Positions 1-6,570 are shown, counted from the first letter of the stretch. The stretch: DNA of 22,436 nucleotides from AWTP1-13 sp044868325 (GCA_044868325.1 JBIOWI010000154.1:1-22436), one strand, 5' to 3'. Notes: a model not told the origin generated them from the letters alone. Numbers and translations: made by a program.

Positions 1-1297
1 ACGCCAGCGAGCGCTTGTTGAACATCACCGTGCCCGCCTTCCACACCTGCAGCACCGGCATGCCGTAGATGGGGGAAGACTTGTCCTCCTCGGCGGCCGG
101 GTTGGTCACGTCGTTGGCGCCGATCACATAGGCCACGTCGGCCTGGGCGAACTCGTTGTTGATGTCCTCCAGCTCGAAGACCTCGTCGTTGGGCACATTG
201 GCCTCGGCGAGCAGCACGTTCATGTGGCCGGGCATGCGGCCCGCCACCGGGTGGATGGCGTACTTCACCTCCACGCCCGCCTTCTTGAGCTGGTCGGCCA
301 TCTCGCGCAACGCATGCTGGGCCTGCGCCACCGCCATGCCGTAGCCCGGCACGATGATGACCTTGGCGGAATTCTTGAGCAGGAACGCCGCGTCCTCGGC
401 GGAGCCGAGCTTGACGGGCTTCTGCTCGGCATCCCCCGCCGGCCCCGCCGTCTCGCCGCCGAAGCCGCCCAGGATCACCGAGATGAACGAGCGGTTCATG
501 CCCCGGCACATGATGTAGGACAGGATGGCACCCGAGGAGCCTACCAGCGCGCCGGTGATGATGAGCGCGATGTTGCCCAGCGTGAAGCCGATGCCGGCCG
601 CGGCCCAGCCCGAGTAGGAGTTGAGCATCGAGATCACCACCGGCATGTCGGCGCCGCCGATGGGGACGATGATGAGGATGCCGAACAGGAGCGCGGCAGC
701 GGTGATGGCCCAGAACAGGGCGGCATGGCCGCCCGACTGGCAGAACATGTAGATCAGCACCGCCAGCAGCACGGCGAGGCCGAAGTTGACGAGGTGCCGC
801 GCCGGCAGGATGATGGGCTTGCCCGACATGCGGCCCGACAGCTTGGCGAAGGCGATCACCGAGCCCGTGAAGGTGACGGCGCCGATGGCGACGCCCAGCG
901 ACATCTCAAGCAGGCTCGCCCCGGCGATGGCGCCGGCATGGCCGATGCCGAACGCCTCGGGCGCGTAGAGCGCGCCCGCCGCCACGAGCACCGCGGCCAT
1001 GCCGACCAGCGAGTGGAACGCCGCCACCAACTCGGGCATGGCGGTCATTGGCACCTGCCGGGCGATGGTAGCGCCGATGCCGCCGCCGATGGCCATGCCG
1101 CCGGCGATCAGCGCCCACGTGAGCGGCTCCTCCGGCGCGCCGATCTGGGCGAGCGTGGTGGCGATGGCGATGGCCATGCCCAGCATGCCGAACAGGTTGC
1201 CGCGGCGCGAGGTCTCCGGACTAGACAGGCCGCGCAGCGCCATGATGAACAGCACGGCGGCGGCCAGATAGAGCAATGCAACGACGTTGGGGGACAT
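1..1297 (-). CDS. pntB: NAD(P) transhydrogenase subunit beta (PntB), 3' end cut by the window
   Basis: PntB is the integral-membrane, NADP(H)-binding subunit of the proton-translocating transhydrogenase. It couples proton re-entry to hydride transfer from NADH to NADP+. The 432 visible codons begin MSPNVVALLYLAAAVLF and show a run of membrane helices over about the first 260 residues. A hydrophilic linker follows, then the NADP-binding domain with the motif VPGYGMAVAQAQ near residue 315, the RMPGHMNVLL segment and the GANDVTNP segment. Family members are about 460-480 residues, so roughly the last 30-45 are outside the window. The ATG at 1297 has TTGAGG a few bases upstream. It is the last gene of the operon, 87 bp after pntAB, and that gap is mostly filled by a palindromic repeat. 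Identity is clear from the motifs and the operon. Confidence 0.96.
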   Translation of the reverse strand, partial: MSPNVVALLYLAAAVLFIMALRGLSSPETSRRGNLFGMLGMAIAIATTLAQIGAPEEPLTWALIAGGMAIGGGIGATIARQVPMTAMPELVAAFHSLVGMAAVLVAAGALYAPEAFGIGHAGAIAGASLLEMSLGVAIGAVTFTGSVIAFAKLSGRMSGKPIILPARHLVNFGLAVLLAVLIYMFCQSGGHAALFWAITAAALLFGILIIVPIGGADMPVVISMLNSYSGWAAAGIGFTLGNIALIITGALVGSSGAILSYIMCRGMNRSFISVILGGFGGETAGPAGDAEQKPVKLGSAEDAAFLLKNSAKVIIVPGYGMAVAQAQHALREMADQLKKAGVEVKYAIHPVAGRMPGHMNVLLAEANVPNDEVFELEDINNEFAQADVAYVIGANDVTNPAAEEDKSSPIYGMPVLQVWKAGTVMFNKRSLA

Positions 1298-1317
1298 GGG
1301 GCCTCAAGGGCGGCGTT

Positions 1318-1388
1318 GTAGGGGTCAGACCCCTGACCTCGACAGTAGAGTTAAAAACGAAGTTGTTCGTCAGGGGTCTGACCCCTAC
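1318..1388. repeat. REP-like inverted repeat with GGGGTCAGACCCC cores between pntAB and pntB
   Basis: Two 20-bp arms, 1318-1337 and 1369-1388, are exact reverse complements. Each arm contains the odd palindrome GGGGTCAGACCCC or its complement. About 31 bp of AT-richer spacer lies between them. The arm next to pntAB contains that gene's TAG stop (1385-1387), so the element sits exactly at the end of the reading frame. This layout matches REP/BIME-type mobile palindromes. In the transcript it would fold into a long hairpin between pntAB and pntB and could affect their relative expression. The identity of the repeat family is from memory. Confidence 0.85.
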
Positions 1389-1924
1389 TTGCGCTCCCGC
1401 TTCTTGTACATGCCGAGCATGCGCTGGGTGACCAGGAACCCGCCGAAGATGTTCACCGACGCCATGGCGAGCGCGAGGACGCCGAAGATCTTGGCGAGCA
1501 GGCTGCCCTCGGCGACGAGCCCCACGCCCGCCGCCAGCAGCGCCCCCACTACGATCACCGAGGAGATGGCGTTGGTGACCGACATGAGCGGGGTGTGCAG
1601 CGCCGGCGTCACGCTCCACACCACGTAGTAGCCCACGAAGATGGCCACCACGAACACCATGAGCTGGTAGACGAACGGGCTCACATCCCCGCCGCCCGCC
1701 GCCAGAGCGGGAACAGGGGCGAGCGCGACGCAAAGAGCTGCGCACACCGCCCACGACAAGCGCCGACGGCATTCCCCTCCCCCTTGTGGGGAGGGGATAG
1801 GGGTGGGGGGACTCCCGACCTTCGATGTTCTGGAATCCCCCCCACCCTGTCCCTCCCCCACAAGGGGGGAGGGGACCCCTGCTGCGAGTGATGGAGTGCG
1901 CGGAGAGGGAGATCCGATCTTCAT
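1385..1924 (-). CDS. pntAB: NAD(P) transhydrogenase subunit alpha, membrane part (PntAB), with repeat-encoded N-terminal extension
   Basis: This is the small membrane subunit of the split alpha chain, forming part of the proton channel with PntB. The conserved region begins near residue 82 (VSPFVYQLMVFVVAIFVGYY) and continues through SVTPALHTPLMSVTNAISS and two more helices. Before it, residues 53-76 look like a signal peptide: RRR, a hydrophobic stretch, then PALAA. Residues about 18-51, rich in Pro and Gly, are encoded by a palindromic repeat that keeps the frame open. The ATG at 1924 lies one base after the pntAA stop and has AGGGGG upstream, so it is the natural coupled start. Internal alternatives are TTG at 1759 or GTG at 1747. 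An out-of-frame ATG at 1772 sits behind a strong purine tract made by the repeat. The usual length is about 110-140 residues; this ORF has 179. The gene is certain; the start is uncertain. Confidence 0.9.
   Translation of the reverse strand: MKIGSPSPRTPSLAAGVPSPLVGEGQGGGDSRTSKVGSPPTPIPSPQGGGECRRRLSWAVCAALCVALAPVPALAAGGGDVSPFVYQLMVFVVAIFVGYYVVWSVTPALHTPLMSVTNAISSVIVVGALLAAGVGLVAEGSLLAKIFGVLALAMASVNIFGGFLVTQRMLGMYKKRERK
1774..1874. repeat. Palindromic repeat (CCCCTCCCC...TTGTGGGGAGGGG type) inside the pntAB reading frame
   Basis: Two arms of about 37-39 bp, 1774-1810 and 1836-1874, are imperfect reverse complements around a 25-bp spacer. Each arm is a C-rich block, then TTGTGGGGAGGGG or its complement, then a G-rich block. 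Repeats of this type are familiar from intergenic regions of Hyphomicrobiales. Here there is almost no intergenic space: pntAA ends at 1926 and the pntAB ATG is at 1924, so the element lies within the pntAB frame and adds about 34 codons without a stop. Confidence 0.85.
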
Positions 1925-1925
1925 C

Positions 1926-3062
1926 TCACACCCCCTGCGTCAAGGCTGGGTGCACGATGCGGCCGTCCTTGGCCAGCAGGGTGCCTTTCACGATCTCATC
2001 GTCCCAGTTGACCTTCAACGCCTTCTCCTTCTTGTCGATCATGGTCTCCAAGAACGCCAGCAGGTTCTTGGCATAGAGGCTGGAGGCGTTGACGGCCACC
2101 TCGCCCGGCAGATTGGTGGGACCGATGATCAGCACGCCGTTGTGCTCGATGGCCTTGTCCGCCTGGGTGAGGTCGGTATTGCCGCCGCGCTCGGCGGCGA
2201 GGTCCATGACCACCGAGCCAGGCTTCATGCTCTCGATCATCGCCCGCGACACCAGCTTGGGCGCCGGACGGCCTGGGATGAGCGCCGTCGTGACGACAAT
2301 GTCCTGGCCCTTGATGTGGCTGGCGATCAGCTCGGCCTGCTTCCTCTGGTACTCCGCCGACATCGGCTTGGCATAGCCCGCCGCGGTCTGGGCCTGCAGG
2401 AACTCCTCGTCCTCCACGGCAATGAACTTGGCGCCCAGCGACGCCACCTGCTCCTTGGTGGCCGGGCGCACGTCGGTGGCCGACACGATGGCGCCGAGGC
2501 GGCGCGCAGTAGCGATGGCCTGCAGCCCGGCCACGCCAACGCCCATGATGAAGACCTTGGCGGCGGGCACCGTGCCGGCCGCCGTCATCATCATGGGGAG
2601 CGCCTGGCCGAAGTGGGCGGCCGCATCCACCACCGCCTTGTAGCCGGCCAGGTTGGCCTGGCTGGACAGCACGTCCATGGACTGGGCGCGGCTGATGCGC
2701 GGCATGAACTCCATGGCCATCAGCGAGGCGCCTGTGGCCGCCAGCGCATCGAGGCCGGCCCGGTCGTCGTAGGGCGCCAGCATGGCGGCCACGATCGCGC
2801 CGGGCTTTAGGGCATTGACCTCCTCGGCCGAGGGGCGGCGCACCTTGAGCAGGATATCGGCCCCGTTCAGGGCCTCCGCCGCGCTGGCCGCGATCTTCGC
2901 GCCCTGGGCCTCCAGCAGGCTGTCGGCAAAGCGCGCGTGCGCCCCCGCTCCCGCCTGCACGCGCACCGCGCACCCCAGCCCGGTCAGCTTTTTGACCGTC
3001 TCCGGCGAGACGGCCACCCGCGGCTCCCCGTCTCGCTCTCCCGTGACCGCTATCGTAACCAT
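1926..3062 (-). CDS. pntAA: NAD(P) transhydrogenase subunit alpha, soluble NAD(H)-binding part (PntAA)
   Basis: This is the cytosolic NAD(H)-binding domain I of the proton-translocating transhydrogenase, 378 residues, a normal length for the split form. It belongs to the alanine dehydrogenase/PNT fold. The N-terminal domain carries ERDGEPRVAVSPETVKKL at residues 9-26. The conserved SSQANLAGYKAV segment is at 133-144. The Rossmann fold follows with MGVGVAGLQAIATARRLG at 173-190 and D197 (SATDVRP) placed to bind the NAD ribose. The substrate loop AGYAKPMS and the GPTNLPGEVAVNAS motif are present. The ATG at 3062 follows the oxidase subunit IV gene by 83 bp on the same strand. The stop is separated by one base from the pntAB ATG, which implies translational coupling. 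Confidence 0.97.
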   Translation of the reverse strand: MVTIAVTGERDGEPRVAVSPETVKKLTGLGCAVRVQAGAGAHARFADSLLEAQGAKIAASAAEALNGADILLKVRRPSAEEVNALKPGAIVAAMLAPYDDRAGLDALAATGASLMAMEFMPRISRAQSMDVLSSQANLAGYKAVVDAAAHFGQALPMMMTAAGTVPAAKVFIMGVGVAGLQAIATARRLGAIVSATDVRPATKEQVASLGAKFIAVEDEEFLQAQTAAGYAKPMSAEYQRKQAELIASHIKGQDIVVTTALIPGRPAPKLVSRAMIESMKPGSVVMDLAAERGGNTDLTQADKAIEHNGVLIIGPTNLPGEVAVNASSLYAKNLLAFLETMIDKKEKALKVNWDDEIVKGTLLAKDGRIVHPALTQGV

Positions 3063-3145
3063 TGACGCTCCGCCCTAGCCGCTTGCGGGCCGCACGCCGC
3101 CGTCCGGGCGAGAGCAGCCGGTGGAACCTCCAGATCGGCCCTCGA

Positions 3146-3289
3146 TCAGGGCACCAGAGCGAGCAGGAACAGCAGCACCCCCACCACGAACGCGATCAGG
3201 ATCATGGTGGCGCGCAGGAACCCCGAATAGGTGCGCTGGTGCTCGGGATAGTCCATGGCGGGATGCCCGCCCGAAGTGTCGATGGCCAT
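3146..3289 (-). CDS. aa3-type cytochrome c oxidase subunit IV (47 aa)
   Basis: This very small ORF reads MAIDTSGGHPAMDYPEHQRT, then YSGFLRAT, then one hydrophobic helix ending LLFLLALVP. The MDYPEHxxTYxxF pattern followed by a single transmembrane helix is the signature of bacterial aa3 oxidase subunit IV (COX4_pro_2 type), an accessory single-span subunit of the proton-pumping cytochrome oxidase. The start at 3289 is preceded by AAGGGTG. Its position upstream of pntAA on the same strand is a recurrent arrangement in Hyphomicrobiales and makes it the likely first gene of the operon. The near-perfect palindrome at 3322-3344 lies 33 bp upstream of the start. The gene is short but strongly supported by motif and context. 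Confidence 0.88.
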   Translation of the reverse strand: MAIDTSGGHPAMDYPEHQRTYSGFLRATMILIAFVVGVLLFLLALVP

Positions 3290-3321
3290 TGGCTACACCC
3301 TTGGAATCAGCGAGGGTCGCG

Positions 3322-3344
3322 ATCTGGCATACCGTATACCAGAT
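3322..3344. promoter_or_regulatory. 23-bp near-perfect palindrome upstream of the oxidase subunit IV-pnt operon (candidate operator)
   Basis: The left half ATCTGGCATAC and the right half GTATACCAGAT flank a single central C at 3333. Ten of the eleven base pairs are complementary; the exception is C3328 against A3338. It lies 33 bp upstream of the subunit IV ATG on the minus strand, in the promoter zone. TGGTATAC-like half sites are reminiscent of operators of GntR-family regulators, but the spacing is unusual and no regulator gene is adjacent, so the cognate protein is unknown. Confidence 0.6.
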
Positions 3345-3532
3345 TGGTTCCCCCAGCAAGCGACCGTCACGTCACGCGCCTACAGAATTTGCGTTGCGCC
3401 GGCAAGGGGGCAATGCGGCAGGGGGCGCCGAATCTCGCCGGGCGAATAGGCGTCAACGTTGGTCTCCCCAGCCAAGGCGCGTCCTCCGGGATGGCGACAG
3501 GTCGCGCCTTTCCCAGACAGGACTTTCCATTG

Positions 3533-3547
3533 TAGCTAAGCTATAAT
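3533..3547 (+). promoter_or_regulatory. hicAB promoter region: TAGCTAAGCTA palindrome overlapping a TATAAT -10
   Basis: TAGCTAAGCTA (3533-3543) is a perfect odd palindrome centred on A3538. It overlaps TATAAT at 3542-3547, 22 bp before the hicA ATG. A palindrome over the -10 fits autoregulation by a toxin-antitoxin operon. No convincing -35 is visible. The rest of the 279-bp gap (3290-3568) holds the pnt-side palindrome and nothing else I can recognise. Confidence 0.5.
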
Positions 3548-3568
3548 TCGCGATGCGGCGGGATCGGA

Positions 3569-3775
3569 ATGGCGGCCCTTGAGACCAACACCAGGAAGAT
3601 CGTCGCCCGCTTGAAGCGTGAAGGCTGGGTGAACGTCGGAGGGACGAAGCACGACAAGTTTCGTCACCCCAACTTTCGCGAACCGATCCAGGTGCCACGA
3701 CACCGGACGGTGACACCCAAGGTTGCCCGCAGCATCGCGCAGGCCGCCGGTTGGATCAGAAGGACGGACTTGTGA
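3569..3775 (+). CDS. hicA: HicA family type II toxin (mRNA interferase)
   Basis: HicA toxins are small double-stranded-RNA-binding-fold ribonucleases that cleave mRNA and are neutralised by HicB. The 68-residue product has the family layout: RKIVARLKREGWVNVGGTKH at residues 9-28 with H28 as the expected catalytic histidine, DKFRHP just after it, then VPRHRTVTPKVARSIAQAAG. The usual GGSH/GSH motif is here GGTKH. The ATG at 3569 follows the promoter palindrome closely. The stop overlaps the hicB GTG by four bases (GTGA), so the two are co-translated, toxin first, as is typical of hicAB. Confidence 0.9.
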   Translation: MAALETNTRKIVARLKREGWVNVGGTKHDKFRHPNFREPIQVPRHRTVTPKVARSIAQAAGWIRRTDL

Positions 3776-4062
3776 GCACCTACATCGCGCTCGTCGATGG
3801 CAAGCCTGGTGCATTCGGCGTCGTCTTCCCAGACTGCCCCGGCTGTACCGCGATGGGGCGCACCGTCGAGGAAGCTGTCGCCAACGCGGCGGAAGCTCTG
3901 GCCGATTGGGCCGAGGACGTTGACCCGATGCCAAAGCCGCGTACCGTGGCTCAGCTTCGGCGCGATCCTGATGTTCGTCAGGCGCTTGCCGAGGGTGATG
4001 TGCTCGTGTTTGTCCCGCTGGTACGGCAGTCGCCGCCCGAATTGCGGCGTCGATACGCCTAG
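3772..4062 (+). CDS. hicB: HicB family antitoxin, apparently lacking the C-terminal DNA-binding domain
   Basis: From GTG 3772, which overlaps the hicA stop and is preceded by AAGGACGG, the product has 96 residues. An in-frame ATG at 3751 would add seven. The conserved HicB partial RNase H-like fold is clear: STYIALVDGKPGAFGVVFPD, CPGCTAMGRTVEEAVANAAE and ALADWAED. Next come KPRTVAQLRRDPDVRQALAE and VLVFVPLV. In many relatives a ribbon-helix-helix (RVNISLDE-like) segment follows that last motif. Here the protein stops after RQSPPELRRRYA. I looked at the other two frames just downstream and found no recognisable continuation, so this is a shortened or divergent form rather than a simple one-base frameshift. 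It may still bind HicA. Confidence 0.85.
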   Translation: MSTYIALVDGKPGAFGVVFPDCPGCTAMGRTVEEAVANAAEALADWAEDVDPMPKPRTVAQLRRDPDVRQALAEGDVLVFVPLVRQSPPELRRRYA

Positions 4063-4141
4063 CGCGCGACTTCTCTTCTCACTGCCCGGTGGGCGTGCTT
4101 CAATTGCCGGCAAAATCAGCGAAGCAGCCCGGAGACGCCCG

Positions 4142-5374
4142 ATGGACCTCGGCATGACGCCCAAGGTGAAGCCGCTTGTCGAGAAGGTGCGCGCCATGGT
4201 GCGCGACGAGATCGTCCCGCTGGAGGAGGAGTACGAGGCCGAGATCGGCAAGGCGGGCGACCGGTTCGTCCACACCAAGCGCCAGACCGAGATCCTGGAG
4301 GGGCTGAAGGCCAAGGCGCGCGAGCGGGGGCTGTGGAACTTCTGGCTCACGGCCTCCGACAAAGGCTACGGCCTGACCACGGTGGAATACGCCTATCTGG
4401 CCGAGGAGATGGGCTGGTCGCGGCTGGCGCCGGAGACCTTCAACTGCTCCGCGCCCGACACCGGCAATATGGAGGTGCTGGAGCGCTACGGCTCGCCTGC
4501 GCACAAGGAGCAATGGCTGAAGCCGCTGCTGGAGGGCAAGATCCGCTCGGCCTACGTCATGACCGAGCCGGGGGTGGCCTCGTCGGACGCCACCAACCTG
4601 GTCATGGAGGCCAAGCTGGAGGGCGACGAGTGGGTGCTCAACGGCGAGAAATGGTTCGCCTCCGGCGCCGGCGATCCGCGCTGCAAGATCTACATCGTCA
4701 TGGTCTGCACCGACCCGGACGCGCCCGAGAAGCACAAGCGGCATTCGCAGATCCTGGTGCCGGCCGGCACCAAGGGCGTGGAGATCGTGCGCCCCATGCA
4801 CGTCTACGGCAGCGACGACGCGCCCCACGGCCACATGCACATCCGCTTCAAGGACGTGCGGGTGCCCAGGGACAACCTCATCCTGGGCCGCGGCCGGGGC
4901 TTCGAGGTGTCGCAGGGCCGGCTGGGGCCGGGGCGCATCCACCACTGCATGCGCGCCATCGGCCAGGCCGAGCGCGCGCTGGAGCTGATGTGCCGCCGCT
5001 CGCTGACACGCGAGGCGTTCGGCAAGCCGCTGGCCCAACTCGGCGCCAACTATGACATCATCGCCGAGAGCCGCATGAAGATCGAGATGGCGCGGCTCCT
5101 CTGCCTCAAGGCGGCCTACATGATGGACACGGCCTCCCCGCGCGAGGCGGCGCCCTGGATTTCCCAGATCAAGGTGGTGGCACCCCGCATCGCACTGGAG
5201 ATCACCGACGAGGCGGTGCAGATGCACGGCGCCATGGGCGTGACGCAGGATGTGCCGCTGGCCCGCATGTGGACTGGGCTGCGCACCTTGCGCCTGGCCG
5301 ACGGCCCCGACGCCGTGCACCGCCGCCAGGTCGCCCGGGCGGAGCTCAAGCGGTATTCGAACCAGAAAATGTGA
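4142..5374 (+). CDS. Acyl-CoA dehydrogenase, ACAD10/11 (LvaC-like) type
   Basis: FAD-dependent acyl-CoA dehydrogenase of 410 residues starting MDLGMTPKVKPLVEKVR. The family features are in order: an N-terminal helical domain, YVMTEPGVASSDATNL in the flavin/substrate-binding middle domain, NGEKWFASGAGDPRCKIYIV, and the C-terminal helical domain with SLTREAFGKPLAQLG and QMHGAMGVTQDVPLA. Near the C-terminus RLADGPDAVHRRQVA aligns with the YEGTxxIQ motif of MCAD. It places D387 where most family members have the catalytic Glu, as in ACAD10/11-type enzymes. The ATG at 4142 has GGAG at 4131; the frame is open further upstream but is not conserved-looking there. The APH-like kinase gene follows by 118 bp. 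These are the two halves of vertebrate ACAD10/11 and of LvaA/LvaC in levulinate catabolism, so 4-hydroxyacyl-CoA turnover is the inferred role. Confidence 0.93.
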   Translation: MDLGMTPKVKPLVEKVRAMVRDEIVPLEEEYEAEIGKAGDRFVHTKRQTEILEGLKAKARERGLWNFWLTASDKGYGLTTVEYAYLAEEMGWSRLAPETFNCSAPDTGNMEVLERYGSPAHKEQWLKPLLEGKIRSAYVMTEPGVASSDATNLVMEAKLEGDEWVLNGEKWFASGAGDPRCKIYIVMVCTDPDAPEKHKRHSQILVPAGTKGVEIVRPMHVYGSDDAPHGHMHIRFKDVRVPRDNLILGRGRGFEVSQGRLGPGRIHHCMRAIGQAERALELMCRRSLTREAFGKPLAQLGANYDIIAESRMKIEMARLLCLKAAYMMDTASPREAAPWISQIKVVAPRIALEITDEAVQMHGAMGVTQDVPLARMWTGLRTLRLADGPDAVHRRQVARAELKRYSNQKM

Positions 5375-5397
5375 GACGGACGATGCCGCAACCCGTA

Positions 5398-5472
5398 GGG
5401 TGCAATAAGCGGAGCGCATTGCACCGATCCTCATGCGTTAACGGTGCAATGCGCCTTCGGCTTATTGCACCC
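5398..5472. repeat. REP/BIME-like inverted repeat (GGGTGCAATAAGC...) between the dehydrogenase and kinase genes
   Basis: The left arm (5398-5426) and right arm (5442-5472) are near-perfect reverse complements around a 15-bp loop. Each arm is itself palindromic, with GGTGCAAT facing ATTGCACC across an AAGCGGAGCGC-type core. GTAGGGTGCAATAAGC followed by GCGCATTGCACC is a widespread REP-like motif in proteobacteria. The element fills most of the 118-bp gap between two genes that probably form one operon, and would make a long hairpin in the transcript. Confidence 0.85.
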
Positions 5473-5492
5473 TCCAGCCACACGGCCGTCCG

Positions 5493-6530
5493 ATGACCAC
5501 CTTCGCCCATCAAGCCGCGCAGGTAGACACCGCTGTGCTCGCCAGATACCTCGAAGCGCACCTGCCCGGCTTCCGAGGGCCGATCCAGGCCGAGAAAACC
5601 CCCACCGGGCAGTCGAACCCCACCTTCATCCTCACCACGCCGGGCGGGCGCTACGTGCTGCGCAAGAAGCCGCCTGGGCAGCTCCTCAAGTCCGCGCACC
5701 AGGTCGATCGCGAGCATCGCGTCATGAAGGCGCTGGAGAGCACGGACGTGCCGGTGCCGCGCATGCTGCACCTGTGCGAGGACGATGCCATCATCGGCAC
5801 CGCGTTCTACGTCATGGAGTTCGTGCAGGGCACGGTGTTCTGGGACCCGGCGCTGCCGGAGCTCGCCAAGCCTGAGCGCGCCAAGCTCTACGACGAGCAG
5901 AACCGGGCGCTCGCCGCGCTCCACTCGGTGGACCCGGCCAAGGCGGGTCTCGCCGATTTCGGCCGGGCGGGGAGCTACTTCGCCCGTCAGCGCGACCGCT
6001 GGACCAAGCAGTACCGCGCCTCGGAGACCGAGCGCATCGAGGACATGGAGACGCTCATCGCCTGGCTTGAGAGGAACGAGCCCCCCGACGATGGGCGCGC
6101 CAGCCTGGTGCACGGCGACTACCGCATCGACAATATGATCTTCACACCCGACGGCTCCCGCCTGCTGGCCATCATCGACTGGGAGCTTTCCACCGTCGGC
6201 CACCCGTTCTCTGATCTCGCCTACCAGTGCATGCAGTGGCGCTTTCCCAACCAGGAGGCCATGCGCGGGCTTGCCGGCGTGGACCGCAAGGGGCTCGGCA
6301 TCCCGACGGAGGAGGAATACATCGCCAGGTACTGCGAGCGCATGGGGCTCTCGCACATCCCACACTGGAACTTCTGCCTGGCGTTCTCGTTCTTCCGCCT
6401 CGCCGCCATCGTCCAGGGCGTCAAGAAGCGCGCTCTCGAAGGCAACGCCTCCAACCCGGAGAAAGCGCTCAAGTCGGGCGAGCGCGTCCCGCAGATGGCG
6501 CGGATGGGCGTAGAGACCATCAGCGGCTAA
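5493..6530 (+). CDS. APH-fold phosphotransferase (kinase half of ACAD10/11; LvaA-like)
   Basis: A 345-residue protein of the aminoglycoside phosphotransferase/choline kinase fold. Visible motifs are the N-lobe GQSNPTFILTTPGGRYVLRK at about 39-58 (nucleotide-binding strand and lysine), the helix glutamate region DREHRVMKALEST, the catalytic LVHGDYRIDNMIF with D209 at residues 205-217, and the metal-binding AIIDWELSTVGHP with D229. Downstream of the acyl-CoA dehydrogenase and in the same direction, it is best read as the kinase that phosphorylates the 4-hydroxy group of a 4-hydroxyacyl-CoA before elimination, as known for LvaA. The actual substrate here is inferred. The ATG at 5493 has only a weak ribosome-binding site, and the repeat hairpin ends 20 bp upstream. 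Resistance to aminoglycosides is unlikely. Confidence 0.92.
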   Translation: MTTFAHQAAQVDTAVLARYLEAHLPGFRGPIQAEKTPTGQSNPTFILTTPGGRYVLRKKPPGQLLKSAHQVDREHRVMKALESTDVPVPRMLHLCEDDAIIGTAFYVMEFVQGTVFWDPALPELAKPERAKLYDEQNRALAALHSVDPAKAGLADFGRAGSYFARQRDRWTKQYRASETERIEDMETLIAWLERNEPPDDGRASLVHGDYRIDNMIFTPDGSRLLAIIDWELSTVGHPFSDLAYQCMQWRFPNQEAMRGLAGVDRKGLGIPTEEEYIARYCERMGLSHIPHWNFCLAFSFFRLAAIVQGVKKRALEGNASNPEKALKSGERVPQMARMGVETISG

Positions 6531-6570
6531 GCGCATCCATGCGATAGCCCCAATCGCCGGCTACGGAGCA

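Noticed and set aside
224..1321. Plus-strand open frame of 365 codons opposite pntB
   Set aside because: Asp/His/Arg/Gly-rich antisense shadow; the minus-strand PntB translation is unambiguous.
4100..5434. Long minus-strand open frame opposite the acyl-CoA dehydrogenase
   Set aside because: Low-complexity His/Gly/Leu-rich translation with no domain, caused by high GC at third positions of the real plus-strand gene.
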